Source of the DNA: Pseudomonas putida
Lineage (GTDB): Bacteria > Pseudomonadota > Gammaproteobacteria > Pseudomonadales > Pseudomonadaceae
Direction of reading: 5' to 3'
NCBI GenBank assembly: GCA_041071465.1
Contig: CP163498.1
Coordinates: 1,240,001-1,304,000, forward strand
Length of the DNA: 64,000 bases
The translations under genes were made by a program, and so were the position numbers. A model generated the notes under the pieces. That model had not been told where the DNA came from. It worked only from the letters and a program-made list of their open reading frames with translations, and searched no databases. Of this stretch, positions 26,718 to 38,807 are shown in pieces; within the stretch, counting starts at the first letter, position 1, and every line of letters starts with the position of its first letter.

Positions 26718-28715
26718 TTAGGTGCCTTTAGGGTAGGCCAACAGACGTAAGGCGTTGAATACTACCAACAGTGTTGAGCCCTCATGGATCGCAACAGCAG
26801 CGCCAATGCTCAAACCCATGATGGTTGACGGAACGAGGATGGCCACAATCCCCAAGCTGACGAACAGGTTCTGGCGAATGATCGATCGCGTGTGACGGCT
26901 CAGCCCCACCGCAAAGGGGAGTTGCCTGATGTCGTCAGCCATAAGCGCGATATCAGCCGTTTCCAGAGCCACATCGGATCCCGCAGCTCCCATTGCGATG
27001 CCCACGCTTGAGTTGGCCATGGCAGGGGCATCATTCACGCCGTCACCCACCATAGCTACACTGGAGCTAAGGCGGAGATTCTTGATGGCTTTGACCTTGT
27101 CCTCCGGCATCAGGTCTCCCCAAGCCTCATCCAAGCCAACTTGTCTGGCTACAGCTTCCGCAACGCGGTTGTGGTCACCAGAAATCATGACCATACGGCC
27201 GATGCCCATCTCTCTGAGTTTTTGGAGTGCCTCTTTGGCTCCCTCTCGGGGGGTATCCAGTAACCCGATAGCGCCCAGATCCTTGTCGGCGCGACGTACC
27301 ACCATGGTAGTGCGGCCCGACTGACGCAGACGCTCTGCAGCCTCCAAGGCTGCTTTGCTCAGTGCGGGAACACCATCAGTACCGAACATCTCGACCTTGC
27401 CAATCCAGACGAACTGCCCATCAAGCTCAGCACGCACGCCGCGACCAATCATGTTGGTCATGTTCTTGGCTTGGAATCGGCGCCATGTGCCAATCATCTC
27501 TTCACCGTCACGCACAATTGCCGCAGCCAGCGGGTGGTCGCTCATCGACTCCACTGCGATGGCGACGTTTAGTAAATCCTCAATCTGCGTACCGCCTACG
27601 GGTATTACATCGGTGATACGTGGGCGCCCTTCGGTCAGGGTACCGGTCTTGTCGAATGCCATGGCATTCAAGGAGCCAAGCTCTTCAAGCGGCGCACCGC
27701 CCTTGATCAGTACCCCACCACGAGCTGCCCTGGCGATGCCCGATAGAATGGCGCTTGGTGTTGCGATCGCAAGCGCGCAGGGGCTGGCTGCAACCAGTAC
27801 GGCCATCGCCCGGTAGAACGAGTCACGGAACGGCTCGTCAAGGAAAATGCCGGCAAAGATCAACCCTACCACTAGCAGCAAAACTAACGGGACGAATACG
27901 CGTTGAAAGCGGTCCGTGAATCGCTGGGTCGGTGACTTCCTGACCTCCGCTTCACTGACCATCTTGATGACCCGCGCCAGAGTACTTTCAGTGGAGCGAC
28001 GTGTTACCTCAACTTCGATGAGCGTTTCGCCATTGATGGTACCGGCGAAGACTTTGGAGGCTGCGTCCACTGCATCTGGCTTGCTCCGTGCGAGTTCAGC
28101 ATCAACTACAGGCTGCTTGTCAACGGGGACGCTCTCACCGGTCACCGGCGCCTGGTTAATGCTTGAGGAGCCTACAACCACAAAGCCATCGGCAGGCAGG
28201 CGGTCATTGGGACGCACGATGACAACGTCACCGGGAACGAGAAGCTCCACCGGCATTTCCTGCGTTCCGTTTGTTCTGCGTACGATAGCGGTGGCCGGTG
28301 CGAGCTTGGACAGAGCCTCAATCGCTTTCTTCGCCCGCCCCATCGCGTAGCTTTCAAGGGAATGCCCCAAACTGAACAGGAACAGCAGCAGAGCCCCCTC
28401 CGCCCAGGCGCCAATGCTCGCGGCACCGGCTGCGGCGAGAAGCATTAGCGAATCGATGTCAAAGCGTTTCTGGCGGATATTGCTGATCGCTTCCTTGGTG
28501 GTGAACCATCCACCGAAAACGTAGGCCGACACGTACAAAACCAGCTGTAGTCGATCAATTAGGTCGAGTTTTCCTGCGAGGGCTCCGGCCCCCAGGAGAG
28601 CACCACAGATCAGCGCGAAAATCAGCTCGGTGTTCATGCCAAAAATGCCGCCATGCTCATGGCTATGACCTTCATGCCCGGCTTGATCATCAGGGCGTTC
28701 AATCAAACTCTTCAT
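26718..28715 (-). CDS. czcP: P1B-4-like Zn/Cd/Co-exporting ATPase (CzcP-type)
   Basis: 665 residues. No HMA domain is present; the N terminus has a short His cluster (HEGHSHEHGG). The core shows PVTGESVPVDK, a membrane site SPC rather than CPC (AASPCALAIATPSA), the phosphorylation motif FDKTGTLTEG, SDHPLAAAIV and GDGVNDAPAMA. SPC plus an absent HMA domain is the CzcP/CoaT class, which exports Zn, Cd and Co at high rate. It complements CadA at 19817. It is upstream (same strand) of nothing else and follows the DUF2790 gene across a terminator. Confidence 0.85.
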   Translation of the reverse strand: MKSLIERPDDQAGHEGHSHEHGGIFGMNTELIFALICGALLGAGALAGKLDLIDRLQLVLYVSAYVFGGWFTTKEAISNIRQKRFDIDSLMLLAAAGAASIGAWAEGALLLFLFSLGHSLESYAMGRAKKAIEALSKLAPATAIVRRTNGTQEMPVELLVPGDVVIVRPNDRLPADGFVVVGSSSINQAPVTGESVPVDKQPVVDAELARSKPDAVDAASKVFAGTINGETLIEVEVTRRSTESTLARVIKMVSEAEVRKSPTQRFTDRFQRVFVPLVLLLVVGLIFAGIFLDEPFRDSFYRAMAVLVAASPCALAIATPSAILSGIARAARGGVLIKGGAPLEELGSLNAMAFDKTGTLTEGRPRITDVIPVGGTQIEDLLNVAIAVESMSDHPLAAAIVRDGEEMIGTWRRFQAKNMTNMIGRGVRAELDGQFVWIGKVEMFGTDGVPALSKAALEAAERLRQSGRTTMVVRRADKDLGAIGLLDTPREGAKEALQKLREMGIGRMVMISGDHNRVAEAVARQVGLDEAWGDLMPEDKVKAIKNLRLSSSVAMVGDGVNDAPAMANSSVGIAMGAAGSDVALETADIALMADDIRQLPFAVGLSRHTRSIIRQNLFVSLGIVAILVPSTIMGLSIGAAVAIHEGSTLLVVFNALRLLAYPKGT

Positions 28716-28856
28716 AACTCGTCCCTTCTGGGGTCAAGGCTTCCAATTGCCCTCTGCAGTTGGGAGCCGTCGCTATTAATTAGCTAACATCTAATGCACG
28801 GTTTGCCCGGGCCCAGGCGTTAACATTCCGAACCTATGGTGGTATCGGGCGTAATA

Positions 28857-28883
28857 AAAAATGCCAGGCGCTGCCTGGCATTT
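28857..28883. terminator. Bidirectional terminator between czcP upstream region and DUF2790
   Basis: AAATGCCAGGC, GCT, GCCTGGCATTT is an 11-bp stem with A/T-rich flanks, just after the DUF2790 gene ending at 28918. Confidence 0.85.
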
Positions 28884-28917
28884 ATGAATGCTCTAGTTGT
28901 TCTGTTCAACTTGCTTA

Positions 28918-29241
28918 CTACTTGTTGTTGATACATTGCGAATACATCGAGTAACGAACGGTCTTGAGCGTGCCCTGGGAGTCCTCGAAGGTCATCAACC
29001 GTGGGTAGACTTGGCAAGTACGGGGGTCCTGCGACTGACGCACGAACTTAGCAACGTCTATCTTCATACCATATTTGTAATCCTGAATCTCTGGCATTGG
29101 CTTGCCATTCTTCTCTGCGTACGTAGCCACTGCGGTCTGGTGTTCCTTGGTGTATTGCAGCTGCTTGCTCTCGGAGAAAGTGTTGGCCTGCGAAGCCATC
29201 GAGAAAACAACAAGTGCAGCAGCGATAATTATCTTTTTCAT
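28918..29241 (-). CDS. DUF2790 family small secreted protein (copy 2)
   Basis: 107 residues. The signal peptide (MKKIIIAAALVVFSMASQA) is followed by a short hydrophilic stretch and the DUF2790 core KPMPEIQDYKYGMKIDVAKFV, Cys, LMTFEDSQGTLKTVRYSMYS and a final Cys. It lies between czcCBA and czcP, on the same strand, with its own metal-type box (29314-29329) and terminator, so it is an independent metal-induced unit. No biochemical role is known. Confidence 0.85.
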   Translation of the reverse strand: MKKIIIAAALVVFSMASQANTFSESKQLQYTKEHQTAVATYAEKNGKPMPEIQDYKYGMKIDVAKFVRQSQDPRTCQVYPRLMTFEDSQGTLKTVRYSMYSQCINNK

Positions 29242-29313
29242 AAAACCCTCTCAATTTCAAATCTTCTCGGGCATAACCTTAGCAATGCATAGGCATCACC
29301 GGCATGACGAGAA

Positions 29314-29329
29314 ACTTACAATTTTGAAA
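29314..29329 (-). promoter_or_regulatory. Metal-type box upstream of DUF2790 copy 2
   Basis: The minus strand reads TTTCAAAATTGTAAGT, ~75 bases before the gene and in its orientation; the proximal half is close to TTGTAATT. Confidence 0.55.
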
Positions 29330-29360
29330 GGTAAGTGCATCTACTTCACTTTAAACAAAA

Positions 29361-29386
29361 AAGCCCACAACACGTGTTGTGGGCTT
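29361..29386. terminator. Terminator after czcA
   Basis: AAGCCCACAACAC and GTGTTGTGGGCTT form a 13-bp perfect stem with almost no loop; it separates czcCBA from the DUF2790 unit. Confidence 0.85.
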
Positions 29387-29403
29387 CTCTCTAGCGGAGG
29401 CTG

Positions 29404-32571
<3,168 letters not shown>

Positions 32572-32589
32572 TCATCCTGTCAGTTCGCA

Positions 32590-33840
32590 TCAGTGACCGT
32601 GTTCGGCAGAAGCTTTGCCGAGCTCAGACTTGAGTGTGAAGCTGCCACTGGTTGCTACCTGGGCGCCGGCTTCAATACCGTCGATGATTTCCACGTACCC
32701 ATTGTCGCGACGACCCAGTTTTACCGGGCGGGTGTCAAAACCTTCTGGGGTTCGTACGAATACCGAGGGTTTGTCTTCAACGGTCTGCACTGCGTGCTCA
32801 GGGACCGCTACGGCAACTCGATCAGTCTGGGAAGTGACCGCAATGTTCACGAACAGGCCTGGACGCCAGGCACCGTTGGGGTTGGTCAAGGTGACGCGGA
32901 CAGTAGCTGCACGGTTTTGCTCGCCCAGCAGGCTGCCGACATAACCCACCTTCCCTTCGACCTCGACGTTCATATCAGGCGAAGAGACTTTCACCGCACG
33001 ACCAGTCGTGACCTTGCCCAGATCTGTAGGTGGGACGGCGAAGGTTGCCCAGACCTGGTTCAGGTCGGAAAGGATGAAGGCGTTGGTCGCCTCGCTAACG
33101 ACTTCGCCAACGGTCAGGTGTTTCTCCACTACCACGGCGTCGAAGGGAGCTCGGAGTTCGTAACGATTACCGCCAACGGAGTTAACCGAGGCACCGATCG
33201 CGCCGACCTTCTGCTTGGCGTTGGCCAAGGAGATCTCCGCTTCTTGCAGCGCTTGGCGTGCTTGGAGGTAGTCTTGCTCAGCAGAGATCTTGTCCTGCCA
33301 CAGCTGTTTCTCACGCTCAAAGGTCACACGCGCCAGTTCGACGCGACGCTGTGCGGCCTGTTGTTCACTGCGCAGGTCAGAGATCTGCTGGCTGGCGATT
33401 ACAGCGAGGACCTGACCCTTTTTGACCGTCTCACCCAGGTCCGCCTGCACCGCTTCAACAACGCCAGGGACACGAGGAACGACGTGGGCAGTGCGGTCTT
33501 CGTCGAAGCGGATCTCGCCCGGGAAGCTCACGACAGTACCGAGATCACGAGGCGCTGCAGCTTCCAGGGCAACACCGGCTGCCTTGATCTGTTCAGCGCT
33601 GAGCGTCAGCTTGCCCTCTTCTTCACCACCCTCTTCGCTGTGGCCCTCTTCTCCATGACCCTCATCACCCTCCTCTATGGCGGCAGATGCGGCTTTCTTT
33701 TCGTCGCCATGACCGTCGTTAGCACCGTGCTCGGCGGTACTAGCGGCCTGCTGCTCGGAACTGTTGTTCCAGGCAAGGCTGCCAAATCCGAGGGCTGCCA
33801 CAGCGGCTACCGCGAGGGCGATCTTGCGTTTATTATCCAT
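32590..33840 (-). CDS. czcB: Membrane-fusion protein CzcB
   Basis: 416 residues. An N-terminal anchor or signal (KIALAVAAVAALGFGSLAW) is followed by a His/Glu-rich segment (~30-75, EEGDEGHGEEGHSEEGG) that may bind metal. Then come the barrel-sandwich and alpha-hairpin domains (VVPRVPGVVEAVQADLGETV and ASQQISDLRSEQQAAQRR) and a C-terminal membrane-proximal domain. It bridges CzcA and CzcC in the periplasm. It sits 24 bases upstream of czcA. Confidence 0.94.
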   Translation of the reverse strand: MDNKRKIALAVAAVAALGFGSLAWNNSSEQQAASTAEHGANDGHGDEKKAASAAIEEGDEGHGEEGHSEEGGEEEGKLTLSAEQIKAAGVALEAAAPRDLGTVVSFPGEIRFDEDRTAHVVPRVPGVVEAVQADLGETVKKGQVLAVIASQQISDLRSEQQAAQRRVELARVTFEREKQLWQDKISAEQDYLQARQALQEAEISLANAKQKVGAIGASVNSVGGNRYELRAPFDAVVVEKHLTVGEVVSEATNAFILSDLNQVWATFAVPPTDLGKVTTGRAVKVSSPDMNVEVEGKVGYVGSLLGEQNRAATVRVTLTNPNGAWRPGLFVNIAVTSQTDRVAVAVPEHAVQTVEDKPSVFVRTPEGFDTRPVKLGRRDNGYVEIIDGIEAGAQVATSGSFTLKSELGKASAEHGH

Positions 33841-33908
33841 TGCTACTCCTGCTGATCGTTGGCACCGGCTTGTTCAAGGCTGGGTGCCGAAGAAAATGTT
33901 TGGCCCGT

Positions 33909-35179
33909 TCAGCGAGCGCCGGCAGTTGAGCCGACTTCGCCATAAACCCTTTCCACCTGCGCACGCGCATTGGTCGCCGCTGCCAACGATTCGAGGTATT
34001 GGCCACGAGCGACGATCAAGGTGCGCTGGGCATCCAGCACTTCGATGAAGCCGAATTTGCCCATCTCGAAGCCGCGGGTTGCGGTCTCTACGGCTTGTTG
34101 GGCTGACGGCAGAATGGTCTTGTCGTAGGACTCGACCTCCTGCATTGCGGTGGACCACTGGTTCAACGCGGTTTGGGTTTCGGTGCGCAGGCGCAGCTCC
34201 ACAGCATTGCGCTGGTCTCGGGCCTGATCGGCACGTCGAGAAGCGGAAAGAATGTTGCCTTGGTTACGATCAAACAGCGGCAGAGGCATAGACAGGCCCA
34301 CAGTGTTGACCCGCTCGCGCACAGAGCGGTCGTACTGGCTGCCTACGCTGACAGTAAGATTCGGGATACGCTGAGCTTTCTCTGAACCGAGCGAGGCATC
34401 GCTCTTGTCGATCTGCACCACGGCCTGGCGCATTTCTGCGGTCTGATCGAGCTTTGCCAGCAGCTCTTCAGTCTGCGGTGGCAACCCCGGGGAGAGGGTT
34501 GGCGATTCGAGTCGATCAAAGACCGTGACCGAGCTCCCGGTAATTTGCGCGAGCTGCTGGTAAGCGGTCGTCTTTTCCGTTTCGGCACGTCGAACTTGAA
34601 GCTTGGCTTCGGCCAGTTGCACCTGGGCGCGGGTGGCCTCTACTGGGGACGATTTACCTGCGCGAACACGGCCATCGACGATGCGGAGGCCGCGCTCAGT
34701 CAGTTCGAGAGATTGTTTGGCCAGGTCAAGGCCTGTCTGGGCCCGCAACGCGGCGTAGAAGGCCTGTACGACGTCTGCACGCAGACCGTTCACGCGACGG
34801 TCCAACTCCAGCTGTGCGGCGGTCTGCCCGTAAGTGGCGACGTCGACACGAGCTCCTCGCTTACCCCCCAGCTCCAGGGTCTGGCTAAGCGACACGGTCG
34901 TCGTGCTGGTGTTACGACGGGTGTCTTCTACGTCGTACGAAATAGTGGGGTTGGGGATAAGCCCGGCCTGCTTGCGAGCACCATCAGCGATTCCAATCTC
35001 TTGCCTGGCCGCGGCCAGGTCAGGGTTGGCATCCATGGCCGTCGAAAGCGCCTGGGCAAGCTGATGCTTTGAGCAAGTGCTTCTGGGGCCATCAACCCGG
35101 CCATGACCGCGCAAAGGGCGGCGATCTTCCAAGGAGTGACGGAGGTCTTAGATAAGACATTGCGGTTATACCGGGGCAC
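33909..35179 (-). pseudogene. czcC: Outer-membrane channel CzcC, frameshifted near the signal peptide
   Basis: The mature part (LAQALSTAMDANPDLAAARQE on) is a TolC-like channel of the OEP family. The signal peptide (VTPWKIAALCAVMAGLMAPEALAQ) lies in another frame from a GTG at 35179, preceded by GAGGA. The two meet at 35057-35058, where AGCTTGCCC needs one more G to give SISLAQAL. With that base the protein is ~423 residues and complete. It is the outer-membrane exit duct of CzcCBA. Because the rest of the operon is intact, a sequencing indel is likely. Confidence 0.88.
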
Positions 35180-35302
35180 TTTGATGGTCCTCGTGCACAA
35201 ACTTCGATAAAGCTTGGCGAGAACGCCGAAACAGCTGCCAAGCCCCACTTGATTAGGTGATGGCACTCTAATGAGCGGTAGCTATCAGAGGGGTGGCTAG
35301 AA

Positions 35303-35318
35303 AATTACAATTTCGTAA
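35303..35318 (-). promoter_or_regulatory. Metal-type box upstream of czcCBA
   Basis: The minus strand reads TTACGAAATTGTAATT, 124 bases before the czcC start and pointing toward it. It is nearly identical to the box for the divergent porin. Confidence 0.7.
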
Positions 35319-35430
35319 GAAATCTCTGTAATGCCCGTAAATACTGGGAAAACCAACCCGGCACTATGATTTCGTTACAAGCAACGGAGATGGCAAACAC
35401 GCGGTGTAGAAGCGCCAAATAGCTGGCAGA

Positions 35431-35446
35431 TGACGAAATTGTAATT
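35431..35446 (+). promoter_or_regulatory. Metal-type box upstream of the OprD-family gene
   Basis: TGACGAAATTGTAATT is a full match, 138 bases before the gene and pointing toward it. Confidence 0.7.
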
Positions 35447-35583
35447 ATCCTATCACCCTCCCGTTATCTTCGGCCTGCAAATATGAGCTCGCGCTACGCT
35501 AGGCGCACCGCCGGGTCAGAACAATTAACGACACCCGCGCAGGTAAACATAATAAAAACTGCCGTGAATCAAAGGAGCATCGG

Positions 35584-36927
35584 ATGAAAATCAAAGTACC
35601 ACTGTACCTGGCGGCAGTTTCTGCGCTGTCTGGAAGCTATGCTATTTCGGCACAAGCTGAAGACAAGCCCGAAGGCTTCATTGAAGGCAGCAGCCTTACA
35701 GTGCTGAACCGTAACTTCTACTTCAACCGTGATAACCGCGACAGCACCGCCCCCACTTACAACAGTGGCAAGGGCAATACCAACGGCTACTCCGAAGCCT
35801 GGGCGCACGCGATCATCAGCAAATTCAACTCTGGGTTTACCCAGGGTACCGTTGGCTTCGGCGTTGATGCCTTCGCCATGATCGGCCTTAAGCTCGACAC
35901 CGGTGATGGTCGCAACGGCGGCCGTAGCTCCTTCGACGTGCTACCTGTTGATAACAAGGGCGAAGCTCGCGACGAATACACCAAGGTAGGCGGCGCAGCC
36001 AAGGTCCGCTTGTTCGATACCATCGTGAAAGTGGGTGATGTGTTCCCATCGACACCGGTGGTTGCATCCGGCGACTCTCGCCTGCTGCCTGAAAGCTTCC
36101 GCGGTGTGACCGTTGAGAACACCAGCATCCAGGGCCTCACCCTTCAGGGTGGTCGACTGCACGCCATGAGCCAGCCAGTCTCCAGTGACCTGAACGACAA
36201 CTTCGTGACCTTCTACGGCGGCCCGGTCAACTCGCCATGGATCGGTTACGGTGGTGGTGACTACTCGGTCAACGACAACTGGACTGTGAGCGTCTATGCC
36301 AGCCAGCTGAAAGACGTCTGGAATCAGTACTACGCCGGCACCAGCGTGGTTTACCCGCTGAGCGACGATCTGGCGCTGATCGGTGGCTTCAACTACTACA
36401 AAGCCGTAGATGAAGGTAAGAAGCGCCTGGGTGAATTTGACAACAACATCTGGAGTGCCAAGGTCGGCGTGCGTTACGGTGCCCACACCCTGGCCCTGTC
36501 GCACCAGCGCAACAACGGAGACGACGATTTCGACTACCTACGTCAGTCGGACTCGATTTTCGTCGACAACTCCATCCAGTACAGCGACTTCAACTCGCCG
36601 AAAGAGCGTTCCTGGATGCTGCGCTATGACCTGAACTTCACCAGCTACGGCATTCCAGGCCTGACGTTCATGACCCGCTACGCCAGAGGCTCGGGCGCGG
36701 ATTACTCGAACGCTAACCAGTTCTACATGCGCACTGACGACAACGGCAACCCGCTCGACAATCAGAAGCGTTGGGAACGTGACGTCGAAGTCAAATACGT
36801 TGTCCAAACCGGTCCGGCAAAAGATCTGTCCTTCCGGTTGCGCCAGGCAACAACGCGTGCCACTGCATTCGAATCTGATCTGGATGAAACTCGTGTAATC
36901 ATCGAGTACCCGCTTTCGATTCTGTAA
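35584..36927 (+). CDS. OprD-family outer-membrane porin (OpdT-like)
   Basis: 447 residues. A signal peptide (to QAEDKP region, about residue 25) precedes an 18-strand barrel with the OprD-family start GFIEGSSLTVLNRNFYFNRD and motifs KFNSGFTQGTVGFGVDAFAM, KVRLFDTIVKVGD and the C-terminal strand VIIEYPLSIL. The family takes up basic amino acids, peptides or organic acids. It is divergent from czcCBA with its own metal-type box. The ribosome-binding site CAAAGGAGCA (35570-35579) is perfectly complementary to the loop of the RNA element directly downstream at 36987. Which porin (OpdT or another) is uncertain. Confidence 0.88.
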   Translation: MKIKVPLYLAAVSALSGSYAISAQAEDKPEGFIEGSSLTVLNRNFYFNRDNRDSTAPTYNSGKGNTNGYSEAWAHAIISKFNSGFTQGTVGFGVDAFAMIGLKLDTGDGRNGGRSSFDVLPVDNKGEARDEYTKVGGAAKVRLFDTIVKVGDVFPSTPVVASGDSRLLPESFRGVTVENTSIQGLTLQGGRLHAMSQPVSSDLNDNFVTFYGGPVNSPWIGYGGGDYSVNDNWTVSVYASQLKDVWNQYYAGTSVVYPLSDDLALIGGFNYYKAVDEGKKRLGEFDNNIWSAKVGVRYGAHTLALSHQRNNGDDDFDYLRQSDSIFVDNSIQYSDFNSPKERSWMLRYDLNFTSYGIPGLTFMTRYARGSGADYSNANQFYMRTDDNGNPLDNQKRWERDVEVKYVVQTGPAKDLSFRLRQATTRATAFESDLDETRVIIEYPLSIL

Positions 36928-36937
36928 TTCGCTAGCC

Positions 36938-36962
36938 GGACCAGTTATTCATTAGCTGGTCC
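36938..36962 (+). terminator. Hairpin after the OprD-family gene
   Basis: GGACCAG and CTGGTCC form a stem ten bases after the stop codon. There is no long T-run, so it may be an RNA 3' structure or processing site rather than a strong terminator. Confidence 0.45.
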
Positions 36963-36986
36963 TATTAGCACAACGAGCATTACGAA

Positions 36987-37058
36987 TTCACCTTGAGAGG
37001 CTTAAGTGCTCCTTTGGTAAAAGGTGAATATTTGGCGCCCATTGGGCGCCTTTTTTTT
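36987..37058 (+). ncRNA. Candidate small RNA, copy 2 of the hairpin-terminator element
   Basis: TTCACCTT (36987-36994) pairs with AAGGTGAA (37021-37028); the loop holds GTGCTCCTTTGGTAA. After six bases the terminator GGCGCCC, ATT, GGGCGCC (37034-37050) is followed by eight Ts. Its order and spacing match copy 1 (8161-8226). The loop contains a perfect 10-base complement to the ribosome-binding site of the upstream porin gene. It could be a free 3'-derived small RNA released from that mRNA or transcribed on its own. Confidence 0.65.
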
Positions 37059-37060
37059 GC

Positions 37061-37210
37061 CTAGAATTCAAGTAAGCGTTCGATTGTACGCATCGCATGT
37101 CGGTGAAGTTCATGACTACACCAATGACCAGTCTCCTCGATGTGAGCGACCTCGCCGTCATCTGAGCGGAACGAAGCCAGCACAAAGAAGAAAATAACCC
37201 AATACTTCAT
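37061..37210 (-). CDS. 49-residue secreted small protein
   Basis: ATG at 37210, stop TAG at 37061. It begins MKYWVIFFFVLASFRSDDGE: a short hydrophobic leader, then a hydrophilic part with EETGHWCSHELHRH, which has a Cys and three His. AGGTG lies at good spacing. A full-match metal-type box (37304-37319) points toward it. It lies tail-to-tail with the terminator of copy 2. I know of no name for it; a metal-induced small periplasmic or membrane protein is an inference. Confidence 0.55.
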   Translation of the reverse strand: MKYWVIFFFVLASFRSDDGEVAHIEETGHWCSHELHRHAMRTIERLLEF

Positions 37211-37303
37211 AAGGTCAAATCACCTGCTGGAGAGAGGGCCCGCAACTGTCAAACCCAAACCGCGACAAGATATACCGCTAGACTATCAACTGTATTACCT
37301 AGA

Positions 37304-37319
37304 AATTACAAATCCGTCA
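37304..37319 (-). promoter_or_regulatory. Metal-type box between small gene and czcR copy 2
   Basis: The minus strand reads TGACGGATTTGTAATT, a full match, 94 bases before the 49-residue gene and ~100 before the divergent regulator. It may autoregulate the regulator. Confidence 0.65.
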
Positions 37320-37416
37320 TTTGAGCCCCGACGCGCTCATTTTGATTTACCATCCCTTTCAATAATGCCGGCGCGCGTGCGCGGTTAATTGCTCAGTGAT
37401 ATCGAGACAAAATCCC

Positions 37417-38091
37417 ATGCGAATTCTGGTAATTGAGGATGAAGTAAAAACTGCGGAGTATGTGCGTCAAGGTCTGACGGAATGTGGCTATGTCGTAGAT
37501 TGCGTCCACACCGGGTCAGATGGATTATTCTTGGCCAAGCAGCACGAATACGAGCTGATTATTCTCGATATAAACCTTCCAGAGATGGACGGTTGGCAGG
37601 TTCTTGAGTTGTTGCGGCGTAAAAATTGCCCTTCCCGCATCATGATGCTGACGGCGAGAAGCCGGCTGGCGGATAAGGTCCGGGGGCTGGAGAACGGCGC
37701 AGACGACTACCTGATCAAGCCATTTGAGTTCCCTGAGCTTCTGGCCCGGGTTCGCGCCTTGATGCGCAGGTCAGATCACCCCGCATCCGTAGAAGTCATT
37801 CGCGTCGCTGACCTAGAGCTTGATCAGAGCCGACACAGGGCATTCAGGGACGGTCAGCGCATAGACCTGACCACGAAAGAATTCGCGTTACTGCATTACC
37901 TGATGCGTAATACCGGTGTGGTGCTGAGCCGTACGCAAATTATCTCGCAGGTTTGGGATATGAATTTCGACTGCGACACAAACGTTGTAGAGGTGTCGAT
38001 TCGAAGACTCAGAGCCAAGATAGATGACCCTTTCGAGACCAAGCTGATACATACGCTTCGGGGCGTAGGGTATGTGCTCGAAAAGCGATAA
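37417..38091 (+). CDS. czcR: CzcR-like response regulator, second copy, no kinase
   Basis: 224 residues, OmpR family, close to the regulator at 8827. Receiver with Asp51 (IILDINLPEMDG) and [10 protein letters not shown]; the winged helix has [12 protein letters not shown] and [14 protein letters not shown], with the same [15 protein letters not shown] ending. No sensor kinase follows. It likely relies on CzcS or another kinase, giving a second input to the same boxes. The ATG at 37417 is chosen over the upstream in-frame start because the receiver begins there. Confidence 0.92.
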   Translation: MRILVIEDEVKTAEYVRQGLTECGYVVDCVHTGSDGLFLAKQHEYELIILDINLPEMDGWQVLELLRRKNCPSRIMMLTARSRLADKVRGLENGADDYLIKPFEFPELLARVRALMRRSDHPASVEVIRVADLELDQSRHRAFRDGQRIDLTTKEFALLHYLMRNTGVVLSRTQIISQVWDMNFDCDTNVVEVSIRRLRAKIDDPFETKLIHTLRGVGYVLEKR

Positions 38092-38208
38092 TTGCCAAGA
38101 TCTCTCGTACCGAAAATCAGTTATATACTCCCGTCGCTTGCGAGCTTGAGCTTTCTGTCTACGATCCGCGGCGCTGATTCCTCACCCAACAAATGAGGTA
38201 GGCTGTAC

Positions 38209-38502
38209 ATGAGGTATAGCATTTATTATCAGCAGGTTTCGCAAGGTCAATCGCATGCCAGGATTGATGCCTGTCCAACTGAAATTATCTTCAACAGCGA
38301 CCATGGCTTAGCACTTATTCCGTGCGTCGGTGATGTTATCAATCTCCCCTCTACGGCGGTCAAAGGAGGGGTATGCGGCGTCGTTAGATCAAGGATTTTC
38401 AATTATCTACGAGGCCCAGAAGATCTGTACTGCCACGTCAATATTCTTGTTGAAGAGGCGGGCATTGGGCGGACGGATCATCGACCCCAGTCGATGCGGT
38501 GA
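38209..38502 (+). CDS. Hypothetical protein, small soluble
   Basis: 97 residues starting [20 protein letters not shown], containing [25 protein letters not shown] and CHVNILVEE. The pattern resembles small hypothetical proteins of integrative elements. The last ~10 residues read into the arsO fragment that follows, so the native end may have been lost. A GAGGTAG ribosome-binding site is upstream. Function unknown. Confidence 0.5.
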   Translation: MRYSIYYQQVSQGQSHARIDACPTEIIFNSDHGLALIPCVGDVINLPSTAVKGGVCGVVRSRIFNYLRGPEDLYCHVNILVEEAGIGRTDHRPQSMR

Positions 38503-38735
38503 TCTGGTGTACCGGATTCAAGCCGGCGCTGGGGCACTTGGTGCGTCTTGGTGTAGTCACTGAAGGCGGTCGCGTCGAAGTTACAGGTACACGTGCGGTG
38601 AATGAGCCTGGCCTTTGGCTGGTGGGTTATGGCGAGTGGACAGGTTCTGCCTCGGCGACCTTGATTGGAGTGACCCGTACAGCCCGTAGCACCGCTGCTG
38701 AGATTGAGCAGTTTTTGGTGAAGGTGGAGACCTGA
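38490..38735 (+). pseudogene. arsO 3' fragment (second copy)
   Basis: From about 38490 the sequence closely follows the last ~80 codons of the arsO gene half at 54769: [14 protein letters not shown], then [20 protein letters not shown], then [19 protein letters not shown]. The 5' part is absent and it is fused to the 38209 frame. It marks a past recombination that duplicated this end of the arsenic cluster. Confidence 0.8.
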
Positions 38736-38807
38736 GTTCCCCTATTTCCAATGTGAATATCCGGAAATCCGGAGGCGCCTTGTTTGGATAGGCGGTCATG
38801 TACGGCC

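Larger units (their letters stand above)
35180..35583. other. czcC / OprD divergent promoter region
   Basis: 404 bases without a gene. It contains one metal-type box for each side, at 35303-35318 and 35431-35446, about 110 bases apart and oppositely oriented. The rightward leader ends with AAAGGAGC, the ribosome-binding site of the OprD-family gene. Confidence 0.7.
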
